Origin: Axinella damicornis
Taxonomy: Eukaryota > Porifera > Demospongiae > Axinellida > Axinellidae
Reading direction: 5' to 3'
Assembly (NCBI GenBank): GCA_963931865.1
Contig: OZ007516.1
Location: forward strand, 6,669,897 to 6,733,896
Length of the DNA: 64,000 bases
Shown here: positions 1-11,452 of the stretch, piece by piece
Layout of the letters: each line of letters starts with the position of its first letter
How positions within the stretch are numbered: the stretch's first letter is position 1
Position numbers and translations under genes: made by a program
Notes under the pieces: model-generated
Told to the model about the DNA's origin: nothing
What the model saw: only the letters and a program-made list of their open reading frames with translations
Database searches by the model: none

Positions 1-123
1 CCTTACTGGAAAGAACTTATATACTTTAGGGGTCAGTGACTCTCGCTCTTAGTGATCTATTGTACCAAACTACTCTTGTACGGTACACTCAGTCAACAAC
101 ATCCTATGTGTATGCATATGCAC

Positions 124-3100
124 CTTGAAGGTATCAAATAGCAGTGGCAATGTCTCTGCCACCCTCCCCACCAACTTCGTACGCTTGTCCAACTGCTCTC
201 TTGCTCCCTCCCACAGCACCACCATGGTCTCCAGCAGTCCGGTGATCAGCTCACCATCCTGCAGAGTGAGTGCTTCTGGGGGTTGAGAGTGGGGCAGGGG
301 AGGAGAGGAGGGAGTGAAGGAGGAAAATAGGTAGGAGGAGGAGAGGGAGAGGATGATGATGAGGGCGAAGAAGGATGATGATGAGGGCAAAGAAGAGGAT
401 GATGGCGAGGGGAGGAATAGAGGTACAGTGTAGGGGGAGGAGAGGGAAGAAGAGGATGATGGCGAGGGGAGGAATAGAGGTAGGAAGAGGAGAGGGGAGA
501 GGAGAAGGAAGATGGAGGGAAGAAAAGGATGAAGGGATAGAGGTAGGGGAGGAGAGGGAAGAGGATGAGGATAAGGGGAATAATAGAGTTAAATTTTAGG
601 GGGAGGAGAGGGAAGAAGAGGATGACAGTGAGGTGAGGAATAGAGGTAGGAAGAGGAGAGAGGGGAGAGGAAAGGGAAGATGTAGAGTGAAGAAGAGGAT
701 GATGAGGAATAGAGGTAGGGGTGGAGAGTGAAGAAGAGGATGATGATGATGAGGAATAGAGGTAGGGGTGGAGAGGGAAGAAGAGGATGATGGTGAGCGA
801 GGGGAAAGGGGTACTGAAAATTGGTGGACAAACTGCTTTCCACATTAGTTCACTGTACTAACTAGTACGACCCTGCTGGTACATTGTAGCTAGCAACAGA
901 ATCGACCCACCCTCCCTCCCATTGACCACCACCTCCTTCAGCTCACCAGACAGTAGTATTGCAATCCGTAGCACTATGGCAATCGTGAGCAGACGTTAAC
1001 ACACGTATTACAGAATAGCAATGTAAAGGCATGGTCAGTGAGAGTACTGCACCAGATGGTAGTGTTGCAACCCGTGGAACTCAGAAATGGGCTGTCGTCA
1101 ATGAAATTAAAGGGCATGCTCAGAAGCATGACGACAGGAGCGCATGAGCCGCTGAAGGCGGCGAAGGAGTGTCGAACCAGTATAGACAAGTTGTAATACC
1201 TCAAGCCTTACGGTCATACCTTGTATAGAAGGCCTTTGCGGTACTGCACAAACAAAAAATTTGTTTTTCACACTTTTACGCAACGGCCTCTTGCTGTATA
1301 AAGTAAAATTTTGGGACGTGTGAAGGACTACTACTTCGGCTAGGGCGCACATGCTGAGTTCGACACTTCTTCGCCGCCTTCGGCGGCTCATGTGCTCCTG
1401 GTGACAACAGATTCATTCTATAGATAACAGAAACCATTCTACAATCATGCGCGCATAAAACACACATACCGGTCTCTGTCTCTATCTCCTTTCTCAGCTC
1501 GCTCCTGTCTTCCACCCCCTCCTCCTCCTTCCATCCTGCCTGTGCAATGCCGGTCGGGTCACGGGTCGGAGAGGGGTCATCATTAGCTTCCACGTCTTCC
1601 TTCAAGCGGTCTGAAATTAAGGTAAGAGGGAAAGCCCCTTTTGATGTACATTGTACATTCGTAGTTTTCACTGTTGTAATTACCGATTCTCAGATCTGTC
1701 CACGGCGCAACTGCGCTACTCAGTCTGCTGGTAAAGGCTAGCAACAGGTAGGGCAAAACTTACATTTCACGATAATGTCTCAAGTCTTGCTCTCACCTCA
1801 TCTGATTTGTACTATGCAGCTAGAGCCTCCTTCTCAGGTCACTTTGTACTAGGCGGCTGCATGTACATGTATCTATCTTATGGCTCACTTCAATTAATTC
1901 ACCTGCATGTGACATCACATGCTGCCAATACTATTGTTTGCAGGTTCAAATTGTGGAAGCGGTACATGTAAACGTGGTACAAACTCAATTAACAGCAGAC
2001 TAATGAGACCTTACAGTATTTCATACCTTGTGCCAAATATAAGGAAGGGAAATTGTTTCTCATGAATTTTGACTTGCTGAGCTGCATGTGTAGCCTGATG
2101 TATTTTGCAGGGCGGCACGAAGCGATATCACGAAATTGGGGCATAAAACGGAGGTTATGCATGCCTACAGAATGCTCATCTTGGCTGAACCGGTAAGTTT
2201 TTGTACATGTAGCTAAAAATATACACAGATCGCCGAAAATCTCTTCGTCACGACCTAGCAAGTACTGTGTACTAGTGCTGGAGAATTTTTGAGGGTTGGG
2301 CTACCGTCTGCCTCTCACTAATTTGGCGCAAAAGCACTTGAACAGTGAGTCTAAATTGCCTAGGTCCAAACGCCTTGAGGCATTTTACTTTCCTGTTCCA
2401 GGTGTTCCTACTTTTTCATGTGGTGTTGGAATGTTGGAATGCAACTTGTTTCGGATTGATATCTCCTGAGATATAAAGCGGCAAAATTACCAGCAAAAAC
2501 ATTTATCGAATTGTACATCGTAACCTTAAGGTAGATGTGTACACCTATCAGTATCCCCTCCCACTAAAACACTCCCACACACCTTGACTGTGACTGTCGG
2601 GAGTAGCTTCCCCCTCTTCACCCTCCATCATCTCCTTCCCTCTTCGTCTCACACTGACTTCCCCAGTCCCATCGCTCTGTACGCAGTGCATGATGGCAGA
2701 GTGGATCGCCAGAATGAACTTGGCCACCTCAGAAGGAGAGAGATGGGTAGCAGCCAGCTGGTAGAACCGTCTCGCTGCACTGGGGTTTTCGCGAACAAGA
2801 ACGAGACATCGCTCAATCTGGGAGGACAAAGACACACAATGTTTATGCCAGTATGTAAACCACTAACTCCTACTGTAGTCGCTCATTATTAGGCACAGCT
2901 CACTTATAGGCGCATGTCCGCTCAGCATGGCGCATGTCTGCTCAGCATGGCGCATGTCCGCTCAGCTCACTTACAGGCGCATGTCCGCATGTCCACTCTT
3001 AGGCACAGCTCACTTATAGGCGCATGTCCGCTCTCAGGCACGGGTTCAACTCTAGTCCCAGCTACTCGCTTCCGGGATCAATGAGGCCAAGATCAAATTG

Positions 3101-5879
3101 TGGTTCCAGAACAAGCATGCACAGTATTGCAAGTGTGAAAAGCCTCTGGCCACACTAGTTCCGTCCCCCTCACCTGCTGGGCCGGAGGGAGGTGGCTGGG
3201 CTGGAAGGAGTCCACCAGCAGAGCAACGATCCTCTTCACAACATGGACCGAGTCCACCTCCATGCGAGCTGCAGGGAAGATTGGTCGGCAAGAAAACATG
3301 TCACAGTCATTTCTTGCAACCTCATTCTTTGCAGTTATAGGTGTTCATGCAATTTGTTTCACAATGGCTTCCTATTCACTTGGGCACTGCTGCTAGGAAC
3401 TTGGTCTTGAATGAGATCACGGTACTATCACCTAGAGCTGGAAACACAGAGTGTCTGTGGGTGTCTGTGGGTGGCTGTGTTTCCATTCTCTGAGCACTGC
3501 GTATTTCCCAATAACAGCTCTATTGTAATAGCAATGTATATATTCCTTGGGCTTCATGGTGGAGAGCATGGCAATGCGTAATCTCCCGAGGCTAGGCTCC
3601 ACAACATAAGGGTGCTATGCTCAAGCTAAGCCAGCCAGGCCCATGTGTCTATCGACTACACCCTCAATTTGAAGATTACCATCTTCTTTTAAGACCCTGA
3701 CTAAAACTGCACGCAAAAGATTTGTAGCCTTACAGTACACAAATTGTAACTACATGTTAGCCTCGTTCTCACGCCTTCTCACCCCAGCATTTGTCGCTTG
3801 CAGTACTAACATGGGGGAGTTCGATAGTAGCAAGCGACAAACGCTGGGGTGAAAAGGCCTGGGAATGAGGCTATGTACAATAGTTTACATGTGCATACCC
3901 AGCAGGTGCTCAATGGGAGAAATGTGCCAGAACTTGATCATTCTCATTCCCTTGACGAGCAGCAGGAGGTCGACGAACGCAATGCGGACCTTCTCCGAGT
4001 TGTCATGAAGGTGGTTCTGGAGGAGGGGCAGCAGGTTGCGCAGAAGAGGGTGACTCAGCCGGTTCTCAAGCACTAAGCACAAGCCCTAACGGAAGATGGG
4101 GGAGGGGGGAATGACAAATTAACACAAGGGGGATGCGGGGCATACAAACGTGATGATCATTACATGCACGTATAAAACTAAGTACAGGGATAACAAGTAC
4201 TCAAGACAACCTTATACTCCATCGCTTCACTCGTGCATTACAACCTCTTGCCCCTGGGCTTCAACAGCCTTGGTCGTAGGTAGGGGCACTAAGGTTTGAA
4301 GCTCATAATTGAGGTACATGTACATGTACAGCCGAGCAACTGTTTTCAGCCGTACACTATAGAAATGAGACTTGTAGTAGGTCTCTCTCTGTATAATACC
4401 AGAACGTTCTAATATATACATGTATAACACGACACTAAAATCTTTCTTTTCTATCTCCAATAGATGAACTAGAGGTGCTCAGCAGAGCACGTCCCCCATG
4501 CGCTAATGGCCTACTGCCGATTTTTAATACAGCATGCACGATGAGATAGCTAGCTAGGGCCTACTGATTTTAATACAGTATGATTGCAGAATTAGATACC
4601 GTAAGTTGTGGCAGTAACGTTAGAACAGGGTGTGATCAAGTTGTATAAATCAGAACAGGTCGACTCTCAGCCTCTCGAGTGGATCTCTGGTCTGTGAGTT
4701 ACGCAGACGCTAGTATTTTCTGAAATCTGAAACTTCTATTCTGAACCAAGCCTTCAACAAGGCCTTCACTGCTACTGCTGGACAGACAGACAGTATGATG
4801 TATCGGGGTAAAGACTATACTCACTCTAGGTACACATGTACATGTACTACCTGCAGCACAGCAACTCTGACACTGTTGGCTGAAGCATCCCATGCAAGGT
4901 CCCTGATGAGGCAGCCGAGCAGGGATTTGATCACGGCAGCTGGAACCATCTCCCAGAAGTTGGAAAGCACACGACACACTCCCGCTATGGCTGTCACCCT
5001 CACCAGCACAGAGGGGTCACTAAGGAGTTCCTGGAGGGGGGGGGGGGGGGGGGGGGGGGAGGGGGGAGGAAGGGAAAAAGGGGGTGACGCAAATTGTATA
5101 GTGGTACCCCGCTTATGGACGCCAGTGGGACATATTTCTCCGTCCACTTTCAGCAATAATTAGGGATAAGTACGTTATTCTATCAAAAATTACTCATTAT
5201 AATTATTCAGCAGAGAATTACTTTCATGATACTGATTCGTTAACATATATACAAACAAAACGTGTACACGGTGGACCCGGTGGCAATGGCACTGCAAGAG
5301 CCCATTGCGTTCTACAACTACTAGAACTGGCACTCCCTAACAGCTCATCTCAAGGGTTCTTATAGTACTGAAGTGAATGGCCAATCCAGACTTGAGTAGT
5401 ATGCTTTACTATACATGTACATACATGTACGTAGGCTTCATACACATCTCTACTCTTGTATAACAAACAAGTGATGTAGGTATTGAAATTATCGATACTG
5501 TAAATAGGATGTACATGTATTGACTAGAAGGAGCCATGGGACTGTCTGTGCAATTCTGGACATGACTGGTATTGATATCATATGTCAGTATTGTGATATA
5601 TCGATATGCCGATATCTCTAGTTCAATGGATAGTGGACAAAGGTACTGTACCGTCATGGCATCAAACTGTTTCTGCATGCTGAGGTTGATCTCCTCCCTC
5701 GTGGAGTTCGGTTCTTGCAGCGGGAAGGCGTCGGACATGAGGCAGGCAGCATTGGCACGCACATGGGGGTTGGCCACCTTGAGGGCCCGCCACAAGAAGG
5801 GGTTGTAGAGCCGTAGGATCATCTCAGACACACCCTTTTGGTTCCTCTGCTGGTGAATGTAGCCCAAGAGCTGGAGTAA

Positions 5880-5916
<37 letters not shown>

Positions 5917-8900
5917 AGTAGCGTTGTCATAGACGAGTGATATGACAAGGTCACAGACATGTACAGGGGTGGGAGGACAATGTCACACACATTGGGTTGG
6001 GGGGGGGGGGGGGGGAGTGGGTGAGGACAAGGAGTGGGGAGATCAGAGAGGACAAGTGAGGGGTGACAAGAAGGTCACACAGTGAGGATGAGGTTACACA
6101 AAGTGAGGGGGTGGGAGAGGAGACAAGGTCACAGACAGTGAGGGAGTTGGAGAGGACGAGGTCGCACACAGTGAGGGGAGTGGGTCACACACAGTGAGGG
6201 GAGTGGGTCACACAAAGTGAGGGGGTGGGTCGCACACAGTGAGGGGGTGGGTCACACACAGTGAGGGGAGTGGGTCACCTCAGATCAACCTCAGCATGCA
6301 GAAACAGTTTGATTACACAAAGTGAGGGGGTGGGAGAGGAGACAAGGTCACAGACAGTGAGGGAGTTGGAGAGGACAAGGTCGCACACAGTGAGGGGAGT
6401 GGGTCACACACAGTGAGGGGAGTGGGTCACACAAAGTGAGGGGGTGGGTCGCACACAGTGAGGGGGTGGGTCACACACAGTGAGGGGAGTGGGTCACACA
6501 CAGTGAGGGGAGTGGGTCACACACAGTGAGGGGAGTGGGTCACACACAGTGAGGGGAGTGGGTCACACACAGTGAGGGGAGTGGGTCACACACAGTGAGG
6601 GGAGTGGGTCACACACAGTGAGGGGGTGGATCACACACAGTGAGGGGAGTGGGTCACACACAGTGAGGGGAGTGGGTCACACACAGTGAGGGTGGATCAA
6701 ACACAGTGAGGGGGTGGATCACACACAGTGAGGGGGTGGGTCGCACACAGTGAGGGGGTGGGTCACACACAGTGAGGGTGGATCAAACACAGTGAGGGTG
6801 GATCAAACACAGGTCACACACAGTGAGGGGGTGGGTCGCACACAGTGAGGGGGTGGGTCACACACAGTGAGGGTGGATCAAAGTGAGGGTGGATCAAACA
6901 CAGTGAGGGGGTGGGTCACACACAGTGAGGGTGGATCAAACACAGTGAGGGGGTGGTCACACACAGTGAGGGGGTGGTCACACACAGTGAGGGGGTGGGT
7001 CGCACAGGGTCACACACAGTGAGGGTGGATCAAAGTGAGGGTGGATCAAACACAGTGAGGGGAGTGGGTCACACACAGTGAGGGGGTGGGTCACACACAG
7101 TGAGGGGGTGGATCACACACAGTGAGGGGGTGGATCACATACAGTGAGGGGGGTGTGGGTGAGTCAGACACAGTGGGGGGAGGGGGAGGGGGGGGGGGGT
7201 GGAGGACAAGGTAACAGAGGACACATAAAAGTGTACAGGCATTACTAGTTTATCAACTACGCCTCAAAACCTTCACAGAGGTTTACCGTTCTCAGTGAGT
7301 GGAAGAGAGAGTGCAGGCCATTCCTCGGAGCATGCACTGCACAGAACATCAGGTCTTGAAGACAGTGCTCCTCAATTTGCTGTAAGATAGTGCAATGTTG
7401 TAAGGACACAATCAATCAATTAATCTTATGTCACCTGCCAGGAGCAGCCAGCTCATGAGAGCTTATGAGACACACGTGGTTTTATAACACACGATAACGA
7501 ATAACACATATAGGCAGTCTACTAGCTCCAGTCTCTGGTTAGCTGTGCTGTACATGAACATGTACATGAATACGTTTTGTACACTGAATCATCAACAGAA
7601 GATAAACTGAACATATTTTACCTTGAGATAGGGCCCCGAGGCCAGCTTCCATGCTCTGAAATAGATCTCACCATAAATCTCTAGAATGGATCTGTAAGAA
7701 ATGGTTTTCAAAGTCAATTTCCTAGATAAAGTCAGTTAGTAATACTCTGCACTGTAAACAGACTCTGAGTCTGCATACAGTAAGTAGCTCCATGGTACAG
7801 CCAACGTACTCGGGACAATGTGGAATCTGGTTCTTGATGGTCTGGTGGAGGTCTTCTACAAACTTTGGGTGCATCCCAAACAGGAAGCTGATGATCTTGC
7901 GGCCCTGGGGATTCCATCAAAAATAACAAATCTCAAACGTCAGGAAATGTATACAGAACATTGAAGAAATGTGTTCTGTCTAGCTACAACTTCTGACTGG
8001 AGTGTATCTAACTTGGTCTACGACAATGAAGAAAGAAAGACTGCTTAAACCTAGTCTCGTGCCCAGACCCTCTCGCGTGCATGAGGGTCTGGGGCATAAA
8101 CCCTGCATAATGGAATACCTACATGTACACTAAATCCTGTCTGCTACAAAAAAAATTTCCCTAAATTCAGCTATAGTTAGTACCCTCAATAACGGTGACC
8201 TTAGGGGACTTCTACATTCCTCAAGTACCCCATCCAACCCTATCCACTTGAGAGGTTGGATTGACCAACACATTCTCTACATCCACCCACCTCCTCAGAC
8301 GTGAGGTAGAGTGGTTGCAGCGTGCACAAGAGCAGCATAGACTTGAGGGAGTCCGCACTGGCGTCCTCAAAGTCCAGGAGTAAGAAACCCTGACGCATCA
8401 ACCACACACGATGAAGGTCTGAGAGCTGGGGGAGAGGAGAGGAGAGGATGTAATTATGATGTAGTACAGTGGAACCCTCTACTCCGGAACCTAGTCTCGG
8501 CCCCATGATCCAACCAACCCCAGCGGGGATTGTTTTCAAATACCGGAAGTGATCCATGCTGGGGTTGGCTTGGGCCCTTGGGACCCCCGTAAAATGCATG
8601 TCTATTGTGCGAACCTTCAAACCTTCAAGGGGGAAAATTCATATGCAGTATTCAGGACAGTTTTACCTTCTTTTCACCCTCCACATGCTCAAAGATTCCC
8701 AAACATCAGATTGGTACGGTACATGGACACGGGTACATGTAGGCTGGGAGAACAACGCCACTATTGATCTACCCCTTTCACTGACCGTGGCACCATCAGC
8801 AAGAGTCCTGGCAACGAGGTAGAGCAGTGTGTGCGGGACCAGTTCTTCGGCTTCCTCCTCCCCCTCCCTGGCCCACCAGCCCTCACACAGCTTTGAGATG

Positions 8901-11126
8901 CTGTTGTGAAGGTCAGCAACCACAGGACTCAAGAGGATGTCTGTACCGGAGGAGGAGAAGGTGGACATGTTCAAGCGCTGTGATAGTAATTTAGATTTCT
9001 GTTCCAATCCAGTCCCCCCCCCCGATGAAGATATCCTTTCATTCATGCTGTTGTACATGTTGCATTTTCACATTCAAATTTTGGGAGATCGTACCTTCAT
9101 AAGGTACCAGTTCAGAGGTTATAAATTTCTGGGTGGGAAGTGCTACTAATAGTGCATGTATATACACCGAATGGCGCTTAAATTTCACAGGTCTAAATTT
9201 TAGCAAATTGCTCATCGACAACATTTCATGGAGAAAAATTTTGCGAATTCACGGTCAAATGCCATACCCACGCAATGGGCATGGTGTACTGCACTTGAAG
9301 CTCCCGTGCACACTGAACTCAACTACCACTTCATCGGTGCGTTGTATTCTGCGACTCTCTTCCCCACTTCGACCTTCTCAGTGTTCGTTTTCAGATACAT
9401 GTACCTGGGCTTTCCCTGACCTTCGCCGGATCGAGGTGGCAGCTTCAGATATCGCACACGATGGTACATGTACCTCTTGGGAGAACTCTCCATGTGGACC
9501 CGGAAGCTTACACTTCGACTACTGTCCATCCTCACTGTTGAAGTACACAAACAGCTAACTGGTGCACGCATATGTTGTCAACACTTTCGTTGAAATAATT
9601 TCGTGAATGACCTGTAATTCACGAAATTTGCAAAAATTTAGACCGCAAAAATTTAATTTTCACCGGTTAAATCCTGTCCCAAGTATGTCCCACTTACATA
9701 ACTCCACCCTACAACAGACACACGAAGCAATGTACACTGTACAATGTACATGTATAACACCCAGGAATGCAACCAAAGGGGGATGTCTGGATCCCAAGAC
9801 AGGGGGGATGTCAAGACAGGGGGGATGTCTGGATCCCAAGACAGGGGGGATGTCTGGATCCCAAGACAGGGGGGATTGCTGGATCCCAAGACAGGGGGGA
9901 TGTCTGGATCCCAAGACAGGGGGGATGTCTGGATCCCAAGACAGGGGGATGTCTGGATCCCAATACAGGGGGGATGTCTGGATCCCAATACAGGGGGGGA
10001 TGTCTGGATCCCAGACAGGGGGGGATTGCTGGATCCCAAGACATTATACAGCTGTACACACTGTACACTACATTAACTTTCCATTGACCGCAACTGTACC
10101 ATGCAGTTGCTATGGCATCCACATACCATGCAGTTGCTGTACTGTCTCCTTGCACTGCGGGGGCGTGACAGGGCGATCCTGTGCTAATGCACTCTGGCAG
10201 CACACCACAACCCCACCCAACAGAGCCAGCAAAGTCTCGTCACCCTGAGGCATGTGTACATGGGGGTCAGAGGTAAACAGAATTTACACTCTTTGACGTC
10301 TATGAAGGAAGGGGACACCCTACCTGACATGCTTCTTCCTCGAACATCTCACTGAGGGTGTCCACAGTGGACTGGGTGAGGAGGAGAAGGGCACCCCATA
10401 CCTCGGTGTGCTGCTTCTTCGGCAGGGCCTGAAAGAACTCACCCAGGTCAAACGAGTCACCTTTCGCATGCTGAGGAAAGAGAATCACAGTTCTCATAAC
10501 ACATCCGTGGCATGGCCGGTAAGCAACCCAATGTTTTGACATCTCCCAGCTGCTTTGCACGGTGCTATTCTATAAAACAGGCCTTACACACGGCACACGA
10601 TTGACAAACTGCACATGCACATTAATGGCCAAACAAGGCGGGTCCCAAAAGATGTGCGGGAGGACGATGAGAAACTAATTTCTTGTTTGGGTTGAACAAC
10701 AGTTGGAGACCCCACAGTGTTCGCCGTCTGTGAGTCTGCAGCACTACTCAGACAAACCATGCACAGTGTAGCCACCACCGCATGTAGCCCGCACCGAATC
10801 AATATGGTGGGTGTGACCTTCTGTGTCACCCTGTCAGTGTTGTGTAAAACAGATCCAGTTCAGTAACAGTTTACCTGAGCAGGTGTGCTCTGTGCTAAGG
10901 TGTTCATCAGAAAGTAGAAGCAGACCAAAAAACACCTTGTGGGTTGCTACATTTCGTGTTTAGTTACAAATATCTATGCATAGGCCTAATCATAGATAAT
11001 AAACTACGTTTATTATCTATGGCCTAATTCACTTACATGTCGCTGCACAAGTTCCAGGAAGCGAGATGGATCCTCTCTTGCCTTCTCAATGGAAGAAAGG
11101 ACCTGCTCTCTCTCCGCCTTAGACAT
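124..11126 (-). CDS. NCAPG2: Condensin-2 complex subunit G2, 5' 15 exons (partial, C-terminus off window)
   Basis: HEAT-repeat subunit of condensin II, which compacts mitotic chromosomes in the nucleus. Exons (minus strand, in order): 11037-11126, 10324-10470, 10127-10244, 8786-8940, 8291-8425, 7810-7904, 7622-7691, 7287-7379, 5652-5870, 4851-5030, 3899-4085, 3174-3268, 2583-2817, 1470-1610, 124-275. All junctions are GT-AG, phases agree, and they total 704 codons. The match to vertebrate NCAPG2 is clear in exon 7 (EIYFRAWKLASG), exon 9 (LRLYNPFLWRALK, AFPLQEPN), exon 11 (LSHPLLRNLLP, HDNSEKVRIAFVD) and exon 15 (ITGLLETMVVLWEG). The start MSKAEREQV follows a short promoter shared with the divergent NAB gene. 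Exon 14 is a charged linker and the least certain exon. About the last 40% of the protein lies beyond position 1. Introns carry minisatellites and palindromic elements. Confidence 0.93.
266..830. repeat. GGA/GAA purine tract upstream of NCAPG2 exon 15
   Basis: About 560 bp of purine-rich plus strand (pyrimidine in the transcript) with repeated GAGGAATAGAGGTAGG and GAAGAGGATGATG units, abutting the exon 15 acceptor at 276. The long Ser/Pro/Leu open frames here are translations of this tract. Confidence 0.85.
3758..3873. repeat. Palindromic TAGCCTCG-family element
   Basis: TAGCCTCGTTCTCACGCCTT, CTCACCCCAGC and TTTGTCGCTTGC with inverted partner ending GGCCTGGGAATGAGGCTA. It ends 25 bases from the NCAPG2 exon 11 donor. 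Confidence 0.82.
5036..5060. repeat. Poly-G run at NCAPG2 exon 10 acceptor
   Basis: On the transcript strand it is poly-C leading into CCTCCAG and the exon at 5030. Confidence 0.9.
5881..5914. repeat. Poly-G run at NCAPG2 exon 9 acceptor
   Basis: 34 G on the plus strand; in the transcript poly-C followed by CTTACTCCAG and the exon at 5870. Confidence 0.92.
6030..7190 (+). repeat. Minisatellite, GTGAGGGGAGTGGGTCACAC unit
   Basis: About 1.1 kb of 19-23 bp units (CACAGTGAGGGG(AG)TGGGTCACA and a shorter GTGAGGGTGGATCAAACACA variant) in NCAPG2 intron 8. A higher-order duplication is visible: about 6093-6200 is repeated at about 6313-6430. Confidence 0.95.
6283..6313 (-). repeat. 31 bp inverted copy of NCAPG2 exon 9 sequence inside the minisatellite
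   Basis: GATCAACCTCAGCATGCAGA through AGTTTGAT is the exact reverse complement of 5661-5691, which is coding sequence of exon 9. Confidence 0.95.
9777..10044 (+). repeat. Minisatellite, GGGGGATGTCTGGATCCCAA unit
   Basis: About ten units of 24-26 bp (GGGATGTCTGGATCCCAAGACAGG), including ATTGCTGGATCC variants, in NCAPG2 intron 3. Each unit holds a TGGATCCCA palindrome. Confidence 0.95.
10992..11020. repeat. Small palindrome ATAGATAATAAACTACGTTT
   Basis: Arms ATAGATAATAAAC and GTTTATTATCTAT around TAC, flanked by TAGGCCTAATC and GGCCTAATTC. Adjacent to the NCAPG2 exon 1 donor; sister copy at 29820-29853. Confidence 0.75.
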
Positions 11127-11452
11127 TTGGCGACCTCAAAGTAACTTCAGTCGATGTGGCAGCGATTTGATACTACTGTTGACGAAGTTAGCGCCAAGAT
11201 AGGAAAGGTCGAAGATCAAAGTCTAAAAGGTTAAGTGGTTATTACGCATGCGCAGTTTGCCAAAAGCGATAACAGCGACAAACGCCGTGGGGAGAAAAAG
11301 GAACAAAAACCTGGTTGCCACCATTGACCCACGAAGAGCAAGGTAGGTATAGCCGGTAATTGGTGCTCCGTACTGGGTTTATGTCATTTCAATGGACACG
11401 TGTAGGCATTGATAAACAAACTGGTGATTCCCACTATCCCCACATAGGAATC
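11127..11452. promoter_or_regulatory. Shared divergent promoter of NCAPG2 and NAB
   Basis: The NCAPG2 ATG (minus, 11126) and the NAB ATG (plus, 11453, or 11360 if the upstream in-frame ATG is used) are about 230-330 bp apart. The interval contains TACGCATGCGCA at 11243-11254, one mismatch from the palindromic NRF-1 consensus typical of animal housekeeping bidirectional promoters. No TATA box is seen. The promoter role is inferred from layout. Confidence 0.55.

Noticed and set aside
246..845. 199-codon Ser/Pro-rich open frame on the minus strand
   Set aside because: Translation of the purine/pyrimidine tract; only the segment ending at 275 is a real exon, in another frame.
6030..7190. CRISPR-like array of regular repeats
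   Set aside because: The units are contiguous, without unique spacers, in an intron of a eukaryotic gene.
9323..9571. Possible extra NCAPG2 exon between exons 3 and 4
   Set aside because: Not needed: using the acceptor GGTACAG at 8941 makes the phases of exons 3 and 4 agree and matches the vertebrate protein.
9607..10248. 213-codon open frame with DPKTGGMSGSQDRG repeats
   Set aside because: Translation of the 25 bp minisatellite in NCAPG2 intron 3, on the strand opposite to the gene.
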